In this document: positions 16,249 to 24,306 of the stretch, in pieces
How the letters are laid out: every line of letters starts with the position of its first letter
How positions within the stretch are numbered: position 1 is the first letter of the stretch
DNA from: Clostridiales bacterium
Lineage (GTDB): Bacteria; Bacillota; Clostridia; Oscillospirales; Oscillospiraceae
Length of the DNA stretch: 64,000 nucleotides
Direction of reading: 5' to 3'
Assembly: GCA_003150485.1 (NCBI GenBank)
Contig: QALX01000004.1
Coordinates: 17,908-81,907, forward strand
The notes under the pieces: generated by a model
What the model saw: the letters and a program-made list of their open reading frames with translations, nothing else
Told to the model about the DNA's origin: nothing
Database searches by the model: none
Program-made: the position numbers and the translations under genes

Positions 16249-16848
16249 TTACGCGAAGAGGACAGCTGTCACCTCGCCCACAACCTCGCTGCGGGCCAGA
16301 CGCACCAGCGTCTCAAACGTGCAGTTGACCTCTACGTCGCCGTCGCAAACCAGCAGGCCGCCCTGAAAGGCTCTCGTTTCCTCAGACAGAGTCAGGGCTG
16401 CGGGTTTACCGGCCTTTTTCAGAATCTCGTTTGCCTTGGTTGCCACCTTGACGCCATAACGCGCCCGGTCTGCGGCGGGGAAAATCAGCTGTTCGCTGCC
16501 CGAGACAGAGGCCCTGACCGCCAGCTGCGCCAGCAGGCCTACGTACTCCTCTTCCGGCAGCTGCTTCAGCTTCTCAAGGGCCAGCGCGAAGGCCTTATCC
16601 AGCATCTCCTGCTTGGTGGACAGCTCCTGTTTTTTCGCGTCCATCTGGGCAGTGCTGTTCAGGCGCTGGCGGCACTCTTCTGCGCTGCGCTCCCCCTTTT
16701 CCAGGATCTCGGCAGTCGCCTGCTTTGCCTGGCCGGCATAGCGGGCGGCGATGCCGTCGGCCTGGGCTTTCGCCTCGGCCAGAACCGCATCGATCTCCTG
16801 CTGAGCATCCTCCTGGATGCGGGCAGTGATTTTTTCAATACCAGTCAT
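16249..16848 (-). CDS. ntpE: V-type ATPase subunit E (peripheral stalk)
   Basis: Encodes 199 residues. E pairs with G/H (NtpF) to form the peripheral stalks that hold the A3B3 head still. The first 100 residues are a charged, alanine-rich helix (ITARIQEDAQQEIDAVLAEAKAQADG) for the coiled coil, and the C-terminal half is the globular head-binding domain (GGLLVCDGDVEVNCTFETLV). Length and architecture match the family. AAGGAG lies before the ATG. It is placed between the proteolipid and subunit C genes, as in other clostridial V-ATPase operons. Confidence 0.94.
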   Translation of the reverse strand: MTGIEKITARIQEDAQQEIDAVLAEAKAQADGIAARYAGQAKQATAEILEKGERSAEECRQRLNSTAQMDAKKQELSTKQEMLDKAFALALEKLKQLPEEEYVGLLAQLAVRASVSGSEQLIFPAADRARYGVKVATKANEILKKAGKPAALTLSEETRAFQGGLLVCDGDVEVNCTFETLVRLARSEVVGEVTAVLFA

Positions 16849-16891
16849 TGCGTTCGATACTCCTTTCCGTATCCGATGTGGAAAGGTGTCA

Positions 16892-17374
16892 TTAGGCCTT
16901 GAACATGTTGCTCAGGAACAGAATCATCAGGAAGGAAGCCAGCAGGCACAGAATGGCGTAGAACTCAACCATGATGGCCAGGACGATGCCCTGAGCCATG
17001 CCTTCCGGACGCTTTGCGACGATGGAGACACCGGCGGCGGCGCAGCGGGCCTGTGCCTTTGCGGTCAGCATACCACCCAGGCCGATGGGCAGACAGGCAA
17101 ACGCGATGGCGATGCCCTGTGCCACGGTCAGATCCAGGGGAGCACCACCCAGGATGCCCAGCTGAAGCATGGCGAAGAACCAGATAACCAGACCGTACAG
17201 GCCCTGGGTACCGGGCAGAATCTGCAGAATCAGGCAGGAAGAGAACTTGCTGGGATCTTCGGCCAGAACGCCGGCGGCGGCTTCGCCTACCATGCCAACA
17301 CCCTTACCGGAACCGATACATGCGAGACCTACGGCGAGAGAAGCGCCGATAATAGCAATCGTAATACCTACCAT
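16892..17374 (-). CDS. ntpK: V-type ATPase proteolipid subunit K, Na+-type ligand set
   Basis: Encodes 160 residues from the ATG at 17374, chosen because GAGGAGG precedes it and ntpI stops one base upstream. It forms the membrane rotor ring. Four transmembrane helices arise from two related hairpins (residues 3-75 and 83-157). Residues matching the Na+ ligands established in E. hirae NtpK are all present: Thr56 and Gln57 in PGTQG, Gln108 in TAKAQAR and the carboxylate Glu137 in AIMVEFYAIL. The first hairpin lacks the carboxylate, as in that enzyme, so the ring carries one ion site per four helices. Na+ coupling is therefore likely but is an inference. Confidence 0.95.
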   Translation of the reverse strand: MVGITIAIIGASLAVGLACIGSGKGVGMVGEAAAGVLAEDPSKFSSCLILQILPGTQGLYGLVIWFFAMLQLGILGGAPLDLTVAQGIAIAFACLPIGLGGMLTAKAQARCAAAGVSIVAKRPEGMAQGIVLAIMVEFYAILCLLASFLMILFLSNMFKA

Positions 17375-17375
17375 T

Positions 17376-19337
17376 TTAATTTTCCTCCTCGATAACATCG
17401 ACAAATTTTGTGTTGTATTTTAAAGGCTTAAAGGGGATGCCGCCTTCTTTATAGAACTTCCCGAAGAATTCCAGATACTGCAGACGGGCATCATGCACGT
17501 AGGTGCCAACCAGGTTGACGCCAATGTTGAAGGTGTGTCCGATGAGAAAGACAATCACGAAAACAATAATGGATTTCGGCATCGCCGCCAGGGTGTTAAA
17601 CACCATGCCAATGACGCTGCCAGCCAGCATCAGGGCCATCAGACGGGCATAGGAGAGCACGTCTGACAACCAGCTGGTCACATCGTACAGAGAGGCCACG
17701 CCGCCAAAGAGCTTTCCAAAAATCCCCTTCTTATGGCGGCCCTGGGTGCAGACCAGTGCGATCACGCCCAGCAGAACCACCAGCGCGGAGCCGTTGAGTA
17801 CCAGCACAGCAATGCCAGCAAAAAGGATCCACCACGGCACAACATCCAAGAGGCTATCCAGCCCCTCACCGTCCCGGAATCCCATGTAAATGTGAATGCA
17901 CTGGCCAAAGACCAGATGCACACAGCCCAGGGCAACTGCCAGAATCAACACGGTCAGCGGGTCTTCCACCGGGTTGACCACAAGGCCGTTGCAGAACGCC
18001 TGGAGCCACTGAGGGAACTGATCCTGCGTGATGCCCAGGAAGGTCTCAGAGAACGTGGGAATCACGTTGCTGAAGAAACCGCCCGCGAAAATGCCGCAGA
18101 AGATAATGCTGCCGCCCAGCCATTTGCCCAGACTGAACATGTATCCCAGGGTATTCTTTGGCTTGTACTTTTTGGAGATGATAATGCAGGCCAGCAGGAT
18201 AATGATACCATAGGCCACGTCGGCAAACATGAAGCCGAAGAAGAAGATGTACCAGAAAAAGATCAGCGGATTGGGGTCAATTCCGTCATAGGCCGGCAGA
18301 GAGTACATCTCCGTGACCATGTTGATGCCCCGCATCCACTTAGGGTTGTCCAGCAGCGTGGGAACCTGGTCGCCCTCCTCAGGGTCGGTCAAGTCATAGG
18401 CACACTCCAGAGCATTGAGCTCTTTTTCCAGCTTGTCCAGTTTCGGAACCGCCGCCCAGCCTTCCAGAAACACAATGGTTCCGTCGGTCAGGTTGTTGTC
18501 CTTCACCGCTTCCACCGCCGCATCCTGGCTGAACTGATCGAAAGCCAGCTTCAGCTCGGTGCGCTGGTCCCCCAGCCCGCGAATGGCTTCCACGGCTTCC
18601 TCCCGTTTCCGGGCTGCCTCCGCCTGCTGTTCCTCCAGCAGGGCGATGTTGTGGGCCGCGTTGCCCTCCATTCCCTTGAACTTAACCACAGAGAAGTTAT
18701 AGGGCTTCAGCGCCTCCATCGTCTTCCCGTGCTCGTCCTTCAGGGACAGAAGCAGGACATAGTGCAGCTCCTTGTTCGTGCTGATCTCGATGACCTCGCT
18801 GGCCGGAGCGTGCTCCGCCAAAGCGCCCTTCACCTCGTCCAGTGCCGCGACTGCCGGCAACGTGCCCAGCGTCAGCTCCACGTGCTCCGTGGAGTCGATG
18901 TCCAGAGGCTCCTCCAACTTCTGCCAGGGGAGCAGACTCTCCCGGGCCGAACTCAGCCGGTTTTCCTCCGTGTACAGCTGAGAGATCTCAGCCACCCGGT
19001 CGTTAATGGTCCGGGCCGTCTCCAGGGCCCTGTCTCGCCGGGCGCTGTCGAAGAAGTCCCGCTCCGAGATGTCCGTCCGAACCGTAAACAGGCCGGACTT
19101 TGCCGGCGCGTACTTGCTCAGCGCGGACATTGCGGAGGTGATTGCGTTCACTTTGGACTTCACCTCACCCTGCGCACCGGTATCCCGGTTGAGCAGGGCG
19201 GTCCACTCCGGTGCTATCAACTTGGTCTCCGGCTCTGTTACCTCGACACAACCGACATGAAGCAGCCGCGAGAGCAATTCGTCCCGCTGTTCCGCAAGGG
19301 CGATCACCCGCAGCCGCTTCATCTTGACGATTGCCAT
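17376..19337 (-). CDS. ntpI: V-type ATPase subunit I (membrane stator, a-subunit)
   Basis: Encodes 653 residues, the expected size. The N-terminal half is a soluble hairpin of long helices and two lobes (residues 1-340) that binds peripheral stalks; the C-terminal half has about eight transmembrane helices starting near FFWYIFFFGFMFADVAYG. The essential arginine region is seen as SWLSDVLSYARLMALMLAG, and GHTFNIGVNLVGTYVHDARLQYLEFFGKFYKEGG is the conserved C-terminal segment. The start ATG overlaps the ntpF stop by one base. Subunit I forms the half-channels through which the ion reaches the NtpK ring. Confidence 0.97.
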   Translation of the reverse strand: MAIVKMKRLRVIALAEQRDELLSRLLHVGCVEVTEPETKLIAPEWTALLNRDTGAQGEVKSKVNAITSAMSALSKYAPAKSGLFTVRTDISERDFFDSARRDRALETARTINDRVAEISQLYTEENRLSSARESLLPWQKLEEPLDIDSTEHVELTLGTLPAVAALDEVKGALAEHAPASEVIEISTNKELHYVLLLSLKDEHGKTMEALKPYNFSVVKFKGMEGNAAHNIALLEEQQAEAARKREEAVEAIRGLGDQRTELKLAFDQFSQDAAVEAVKDNNLTDGTIVFLEGWAAVPKLDKLEKELNALECAYDLTDPEEGDQVPTLLDNPKWMRGINMVTEMYSLPAYDGIDPNPLIFFWYIFFFGFMFADVAYGIIILLACIIISKKYKPKNTLGYMFSLGKWLGGSIIFCGIFAGGFFSNVIPTFSETFLGITQDQFPQWLQAFCNGLVVNPVEDPLTVLILAVALGCVHLVFGQCIHIYMGFRDGEGLDSLLDVVPWWILFAGIAVLVLNGSALVVLLGVIALVCTQGRHKKGIFGKLFGGVASLYDVTSWLSDVLSYARLMALMLAGSVIGMVFNTLAAMPKSIIVFVIVFLIGHTFNIGVNLVGTYVHDARLQYLEFFGKFYKEGGIPFKPLKYNTKFVDVIEEEN

Positions 19338-19651
19338 CAGGCATCCACCACCTTTCTGACAATCAGTGACGCTGCTTCCTCCAGCCGTCCTTCCGCCTTG
19401 GACCGCAGTGCAGCGCAGTCAGCGTCGGCCTGTTTTTTGATTCTGGCCGCGTCGCCGGCTGCATCCTGTTCGGCCTTGGCCAGCAGGTTTTTTGCCTGGG
19501 CCTCCGCCAAATTCTTCGATTCCGCGACAGCCTGCTGGCCCGCTTTTTCCGCGTCAGCCACCAGTTTTTTGGCGTCCAAAGCCGCCTGGACCCTCCGTTC
19601 TTTGGAAATCCGTTCCGCTTCAGCCACCTGTTTGACTGCTTCCAGAGACAT
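19337..19651 (-). CDS. ntpF: V-type ATPase subunit G/H (peripheral stalk, NtpF)
   Basis: Encodes 104 residues, almost all helix, rich in Ala, Glu, Lys (AEAERISKERRVQAALDAKKLVADAEKAG). It resembles the AhaH/NtpF family that pairs with subunit E in the peripheral stalk. Sequence identity within this family is low, so the call rests on length, composition and its fixed position as the first gene of the operon, directly before ntpI with a one-base overlap. A promoter lies 60-90 bases upstream. Confidence 0.88.
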   Translation of the reverse strand: MSLEAVKQVAEAERISKERRVQAALDAKKLVADAEKAGQQAVAESKNLAEAQAKNLLAKAEQDAAGDAARIKKQADADCAALRSKAEGRLEEAASLIVRKVVDA

Positions 19652-20031
19652 CGTCTCACCGCCTTCCCTTTACATATTTAACTAAACACATCTCGCTCAG
19701 TCTGTCCTACATTATACAGCGTGACAATCTGAAAATCAATCAACCATTTTTCTGCTCCCCCGCTGGAATTTCGCCCGTCTTTCCATTCCCATTTAAATCC
19801 ATTTTTGCAGTTGGAGTTTTTTTCAGTGCTTCTTGCAAACACAAGCGCCTTTTCAACTTTTTTGTTAAATTTTTAACTTTCCTTTTCCTTTTTCCATCTT
19901 TCCAAAAACAACATTTGCAAATCTTTCTCTCCCCAACTTCATTTTCGCTTTTGTGCCATTTTTCCGTTTTTTCAATCTTTTCTTTTTTCTTCGCATTTCG
20001 CACGGAAAACAAACGAAATTTTTGTGTATTT
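19652..20031 (-). other. AT-rich, purine-biased intergenic region upstream of the V-ATPase operon
   Basis: About 380 bases without a convincing gene. The minus strand is strongly A/G-rich between 19741 and 20031, well below the GC of surrounding DNA. It holds the V-ATPase promoter at 19711-19739 and an 18-base sequence at 19862-19879 that matches the Rex consensus at 12 of 14 defined positions. An open frame on the minus strand across it is Lys-rich, starts with TTG inside the previous gene and lacks a ribosome binding site, so I do not call it. Confidence 0.7.
19711..19739 (-). promoter_or_regulatory. Promoter of the V-ATPase operon
   Basis: Minus strand TTGATT (19739-19734), 17-base spacer, TATAAT (19716-19711), about 55 bases before the ntpF start codon. 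Confidence 0.7.
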
Positions 20032-20673
20032 TTACCCCATACCTCTCTGCTCAAACTCCTCCCGTTTCACCCGCTCCACCGCCATCACGGACACCTCAAA
20101 GGCCACCTTTTCCACTGCCTCCTGATTCTGCACCTTGATGTAATTCCGGCTCTGAAGCCGTCCCCGCAGGCGCACCCGGTCTCCTGCCTCCCAGCGGGCA
20201 GCCTGCCTGGCCAGCCCCCCCCACACGATGCAGGGCAAGTAATCCGCCTTGCCATAGCTTCGGTTAACCGCCAGCAGCAAATCGGTAATTTCCCGTCCCA
20301 TCGGTGTACGCCGATACACCGGTTTTCTGCACAGATTTCCCGTCAGCGCCACTCGATTATAGTCCTCTCCGCTCTGCCCCGGAAGGATCTGGGCAGCGTG
20401 TACTGTAATCACCAATTTACTGCCCGTTCCGGATCGGTTATTATAGGATCGCACTTCTCCTTTCAGCGCTATCCGTTGCCCCGCCCTGATGTCAAAGTCA
20501 TCCATAGTATTTCTGGACACAATCACGTTAACCACATCTTCCACCCCGGACAGGCGCAGGCACCGGAAGGGAAACAGGAAATAGTCCTCACCGCCATAGC
20601 TGTGGGAAAAAGCAGGCTCCCGCACCGCTTCTCCCATCATTTCCACCCAGTTTGTCTTCCGTTCTTTCCCCAT
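20032..20673 (-). CDS. Tandem OB-fold single-stranded-DNA-binding-like protein
   Basis: Encodes 213 residues from the ATG at 20673, which has GGAGGCGG upstream; an ATG 11 codons earlier has no site. The protein seems to hold two OB folds. The first spans residues 15-105 (FPFRCLRLSGVEDVVNVIVS, then GQRIALKGEVRSYNN). The second spans residues 110-205 and is Ssb-like: NRVALTGNLCRKPVYRRTPMG, then LLLAVNRSYGKADYLPCIVWG and GDRVRLRGRLQSRNYI. There is no acidic C-terminal tail like that of the main Ssb, so it probably does not recruit the usual Ssb partners. A role in replication, repair or RNA binding is possible. The second OB call is good; the function is open. Confidence 0.8.
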   Translation of the reverse strand: MGKERKTNWVEMMGEAVREPAFSHSYGGEDYFLFPFRCLRLSGVEDVVNVIVSRNTMDDFDIRAGQRIALKGEVRSYNNRSGTGSKLVITVHAAQILPGQSGEDYNRVALTGNLCRKPVYRRTPMGREITDLLLAVNRSYGKADYLPCIVWGGLARQAARWEAGDRVRLRGRLQSRNYIKVQNQEAVEKVAFEVSVMAVERVKREEFEQRGMG

Positions 20674-20748
20674 CTTTTCCGCCTCCACCTTTCCGAAACA
20701 CAGCATTCAAAAACTGCTGCATTCTTATGTGAGCCGGTCCCAAAATAG

Positions 20749-20776
20749 AACAGCAGGGCGGAGCCGCCCTGCTGCT
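20749..20776 (-). terminator. Terminator after the rlmI-like gene
   Basis: CAGCAGGGCGG pairs with CCGCCCTGCTG with a two-base loop, very stable. Leftwards it is followed by TTCTATTTTG, rightwards by CTTTTGTTT. It lies between the rlmI-like gene and the OB-fold gene. Confidence 0.8.
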
Positions 20777-20809
20777 TTTGTTTCATTATTGATTGTATTT
20801 GCCGCCGCT

Positions 20810-22039
20810 TTACACCACCTGAAACAGGTAAAACTTCAAATATTCCGTCTCCGGCACATTCCACAGGACGGGGTGATCCGGCGCCTGCTGCCGGGCCTCG
20901 ATCTGGCGCAGTGAGACCGCCGCATCACGGGCCGCGCTTTTCAGCATCTGGCAGAACAGCGTGTCGCTCATAAAATGGGAACAGGAGCAGGTGGCCAGAT
21001 ACCCGCCCCGGGGCAGCAGTTTCATTGCCTTCAGGTTGATCTCCTTGTAGCCCCGGACGGCATCCCGTACCGTACTCCGGCTCTTGGTAAAGGCGGGCGG
21101 GTCCAGGATAATCAAGTCATAGGCCCGGCGCCTGCTCTCCGCCAGCTCGGTCAGCAGCCGGAACACATCCGCCTGCTGAAAAACCATCCGCTTCTCTACT
21201 CCGTTCCGGACCGCGTTTTCCCGGGCCATCTCGATGGCAGAATTGGATATATCCACACACGTCACCTGGGCCGCACCGCCCAGAGCAGCATTGAGCCCAA
21301 AAGAGCCGGTATGGGTGAAGCAATCCAGGACATACTTATTCTGAGCAATCCTTCCAACCGCTTGCCGGTTGTACTTCTGATCCAGGAAGAATCCGGTTTT
21401 TTGCCCGTTTTCCACGTCCACCTGATAGCGCACGCCGTTTTCCACAATCTCGGTCACCGTCTCCTCCGGCAGAGGTTGTCCAGGCAGCGGGTACCACCCT
21501 TTGCCCTGTTCCATCCCTTCCAGCTCTCGGATCGCCACATCGTTGCGCAAATAAATCCCCCGCACCGGCTCCCCCAATCCCGCTAACACGTCGCAAAGAG
21601 CACAAAATACCTGGTCCTGAATCCGTTCCATGCCCAGCGAGAGCACCTGGGCCACCAGAAGGTCCCCATAGCGATCCACCGTCAGTCCAGGCATCTGATC
21701 CGCCTCCCCGTGAATTAGCCGGCAGCAGGAAAAATCTGGACCCGGCATCACCGTTTTGCGGTAGGCCACAGCATACTCCACTCTGCGCCGCCAAAACGCT
21801 TCGTCGAACCGGTCATTGGCGTTTCGGGAGAGCAGTCGGACGGTGATTTTAGAGTGGTCGTTATAAAATCCGGTCCCCATATAGGCGCTGCCGGCAAATA
21901 CATCTATCAGCCCGCCGTTTTCCGGCGGCTCCTGCCGGCTCTTTAACTCCGCCCCATAGATCCAGGGATGCCCCTGTTTCACCAGGCGCTCCGCCTTCGC
22001 CGTGATCTGTACACTGGGATACACTCGCTGCTGTCTCAT
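20810..22039 (-). CDS. rlmI: RlmI/RlmK-family 23S rRNA methyltransferase
   Basis: Encodes 409 residues. It has an N-terminal PUA domain (residues 1-75, VYPSVQITAKAERLVKQGHPWIYGAEL), a central EEHEE-type domain and a C-terminal Rossmann methyltransferase domain with motif I as VLDCFTHTGSFGLNA and motif IV as LIILDPPAFTKSR. This order is that of the RlmI family (COG1092), SAM-dependent enzymes that make m5C in 23S rRNA. KTGFFLDQKYNRQAV is a family segment. The symbol is given by family resemblance; target specificity is not proven here. GAGGTGAGGG precedes the ATG. The gene is monocistronic with a terminator after it and is divergent from murC. Confidence 0.85.
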   Translation of the reverse strand: MRQQRVYPSVQITAKAERLVKQGHPWIYGAELKSRQEPPENGGLIDVFAGSAYMGTGFYNDHSKITVRLLSRNANDRFDEAFWRRRVEYAVAYRKTVMPGPDFSCCRLIHGEADQMPGLTVDRYGDLLVAQVLSLGMERIQDQVFCALCDVLAGLGEPVRGIYLRNDVAIRELEGMEQGKGWYPLPGQPLPEETVTEIVENGVRYQVDVENGQKTGFFLDQKYNRQAVGRIAQNKYVLDCFTHTGSFGLNAALGGAAQVTCVDISNSAIEMARENAVRNGVEKRMVFQQADVFRLLTELAESRRRAYDLIILDPPAFTKSRSTVRDAVRGYKEINLKAMKLLPRGGYLATCSCSHFMSDTLFCQMLKSAARDAAVSLRQIEARQQAPDHPVLWNVPETEYLKFYLFQVV

Positions 22040-22170
22040 TTTCCCTCACCTCAACCTGTTCGTCTCTTTTGCAATCTCTTTTCTTCGGATTGTAATCATA
22101 CCATACTCCCCCGCCAGGAACAAGCATCTCTGATCATTCTTCAAATATTCACTTTTCCCAACAAAGTTTC

Positions 22171-22199
22171 TTGCCATTTTAGGAGAAGCGTACTATAAT
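22171..22199 (+). promoter_or_regulatory. Promoter of murC
   Basis: TTGCCA (22171-22176), 17-base spacer, TATAAT (22194-22199), about 45 bases before the murC ATG. Confidence 0.78.
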
Positions 22200-22243
22200 G
22201 TATCATATTTTCTTTCCATTGTTCTAAAACAGGAGGTCCACCT

Positions 22244-23653
22244 ATGACCGTTGCTGAATTAAAAGAGTATCTCACCGCCGGTAGACATGTTCATTTGATC
22301 GGAATCGGCGGCGTTTCTATGTTCCCACTGGCCGAGGTGCTGAAACGCGCCGGCTTGGTGGTCACCGGGTCGGACATCCACGAAAACGCCAACGTGGACC
22401 ATCTGATTGCCCAGGGTATCCCTGTCACTTTGGGACACCGCCCGGAGAATATCCGCGGCGCAGATCTGGTCATCCGTACCGCCGCCGTCCACGATGACAA
22501 CCCGGAAATCCAGGCCGCTCACACCGCCGGTATCCCGGTTTTTGAGCGTGCCCAGGCCTGGGGCGCCATTATGATGGATTACCGCCACGCGGTCTGTGTT
22601 TCCGGCACCCATGGCAAGACCACCACTACCTCCATGTGCGCCCACATCGCCATGGCCGCCGGCACCGATCCCACCATCATGATTGGCGGCAACCTTCCCC
22701 TGTTGGGCGCCGGCTATCGGGTGGGCAACGGCGACACCATTATCCTGGAGTCCTGCGAATACTGCAACTCCTTCCTCTCCTTCCGGCCCACCACTGCGGT
22801 GATTCTGGATATCGAAGAGGATCATCTGGACTTTTTCAAAGACCTGGCGGACATTGAACACTCCTTCCGCACCTTTGCCAACCTGGTGCCGGAAAACGGC
22901 ATTGTCATCGCCAACGCTGATGACCGCAACACCATGGACACACTGGACGGCATCGACCGCCCCTTCATCACCTTTGGCCTGGGCAACTACGCAGATATCT
23001 ATTGCAGTGAACCGGTTTGGGAAAAAGGGCTGCCCACCTTTGACCTCTACCAGGGGGAACGCTTTGTCTGTACCATCTCCCTGACAATCCCCGGCCTTCA
23101 CAACGTGAAAAATGCGCTGGCCGCCGCCGCCACCGCCCTGCATATGGGCATCGACCCCAAGTTTATCGCCCAGGGTCTGAACAGCTATCACGGCGCGGAA
23201 CGCCGCTTTGAATATAAGGGCGAACTCAACGGCGCAAAAATCTATGATGACTACGCCCACCATCCGGGCGAAATTCACGTCCTGCTCCAGACCGCCAAGA
23301 GCCTGGGCTATCAACGGGTTATCTGCGCCTTCCAGCCCCACACCTATTCCCGTACCAAAGCCCTCTTTGACGACTTTGTCCAGGAATTGCAGCTGGCTGA
23401 CCTGACCCTGCTGGCGGAGATTTACCCGGCCCGGGAGGTCAACACCATCGGCATCTCCTCAAAGGATCTGGCCGCCAAAATCCCCAACGCTGAATACTAT
23501 CCCACTTTTGCCGAGCTGGAGGCCCGGCTGCGCCAGTTGGCCCGTCCCGGAGATCTAATTCTCACGGTAGGCGCTGGGGAGTTGGACCAGGTGTCCAACG
23601 CGCTGGTAAAAAAAACAACAAAAAATGAATGCAATTCGTCGGCGCAGATTTAG
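22244..23653 (+). CDS. murC: UDP-N-acetylmuramate--L-alanine ligase
   Basis: Encodes 469 residues. It adds L-Ala to UDP-MurNAc with ATP, the first peptide step of peptidoglycan precursor synthesis. The N-terminal Rossmann domain begins HLIGIGGVSMFPLAEVLKRAG, the ATP-binding P-loop is GTHGKTTTTS near residue 124, and the Mur-ligase marks ESCEYCNSFL and DDYAHHPGEI follow. Length is normal. The ribosome binding site CAGGAGG is excellent. It stands alone, not within a dcw cluster, which is frequent for murC in Clostridia. Confidence 0.97.
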   Translation: MTVAELKEYLTAGRHVHLIGIGGVSMFPLAEVLKRAGLVVTGSDIHENANVDHLIAQGIPVTLGHRPENIRGADLVIRTAAVHDDNPEIQAAHTAGIPVFERAQAWGAIMMDYRHAVCVSGTHGKTTTTSMCAHIAMAAGTDPTIMIGGNLPLLGAGYRVGNGDTIILESCEYCNSFLSFRPTTAVILDIEEDHLDFFKDLADIEHSFRTFANLVPENGIVIANADDRNTMDTLDGIDRPFITFGLGNYADIYCSEPVWEKGLPTFDLYQGERFVCTISLTIPGLHNVKNALAAAATALHMGIDPKFIAQGLNSYHGAERRFEYKGELNGAKIYDDYAHHPGEIHVLLQTAKSLGYQRVICAFQPHTYSRTKALFDDFVQELQLADLTLLAEIYPAREVNTIGISSKDLAAKIPNAEYYPTFAELEARLRQLARPGDLILTVGAGELDQVSNALVKKTTKNECNSSAQI

Positions 23654-24136
23654 GCGACCAGTTAAGCTGTCAGCGGGATTTTCCTAATTTTCACACACTC
23701 TCCCTCTGAATTCTCCTGTTTCCACAGCCGGCAACGCGCCTCAACTCTCATCTTTTCTCCCCGGAACTGCTAAAAAAACACCCTTATAGCAGAAAAAACG
23801 GCAAGGATTCTCCTCCTAACCAGAAATTTGATCATCTTTAGAAAAAAATACAGCATATTCACCATATTTCTAACGGGAGCATACTCTTTGCCGCCTTCCG
23901 GACACTTCACGATATAGGGGGAATCACCAATTTTTTAGTCAATCGGCACGAATCATCCGTTTTTTTTTCGTCGTAGAGACAAGAGGTGTCAAAACTACGC
24001 CCACTTTTTTTGTGAAAAAGTGCAATTACGGCAAATGTTTTTTGTGCAAAAATGGTGTTTTCACCGTTTTGTGCATTTTGACTATATGCCCCCCAAAACT
24101 TTGTCAAACATTTATCAATGTTTTTCCTTTTCCCTA
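23654..24136. other. AT-rich gene-free region before the butyrate operon
   Basis: About 480 bases with no supportable gene. GC is much lower than in flanking genes. From 24003 to 24080 there are three related stretches of the form TTTTGTG followed by A/T-rich sequence (GTG at about 24012, 24044 and 24071) and a small palindrome GGTG-TTTT-CACC at 24053-24064. These could be binding sites upstream of the crt promoter. A 66-codon frame on the minus strand starts with TTG and has no ribosome binding site, so I regard it as chance. Confidence 0.65.
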
Positions 24137-24165
24137 TTGCAACCTGACGAAAAAGCAGGTATACT
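24137..24165 (+). promoter_or_regulatory. Promoter of the butyrate (crt-hbd-bcd-etfBA) operon
   Basis: TTGCAA (24137-24142), 17-base spacer, TATACT (24160-24165). Transcription should start near 24172, giving a leader of about 135 bases before crt. Confidence 0.78.
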
Positions 24166-24180
24166 AGATGCAGTAGGCAA

Positions 24181-24198
24181 TGGTTAAAAAGATAACAA
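24181..24198. promoter_or_regulatory. Candidate Rex (NADH/NAD+ sensor) operator
   Basis: TGGTTAAAAAGATAACAA fits the clostridial Rex consensus TTGTTAA-N4-TTAACAA at 12 of 14 defined positions. It lies about 10-27 bases past the predicted transcription start of crt, where a bound repressor would block initiation or clearance. Rex control of butyrate genes is established in Clostridium acetobutylicum; its use here is an inference. Confidence 0.6.
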
Positions 24199-24306
24199 TG
24201 TGGTGTGTTGCCACCAGTTCCGAATTATCTTTTTTGAACTCATTGCATTTTGGTCCGTTTTTACCACTTCAGCAAATCATTCACTATTTTTAGGAGGGAT
24301 TTCGTT

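Noticed and set aside
9136..19651. Archaeal origin of the DNA
   Set aside because: V-ATPase and archaeal-type AspRS are common in Clostridia, and the flanking genes, promoters and sporulation loci are typical Firmicutes.
17733..19685. Long open frame on the plus strand opposite ntpI
   Set aside because: Shadow of a strong minus-strand gene; no homology-like motifs and no ribosome binding site.
19740..20054. Lys-rich 104-codon frame on the minus strand upstream of ntpF
   Set aside because: Starts with TTG inside the previous gene, has no ribosome binding site and reflects A-rich sequence.
23907..24107. 66-codon frame on the minus strand between murC and crt
   Set aside because: TTG start, no ribosome binding site, AT-rich DNA full of chance frames.
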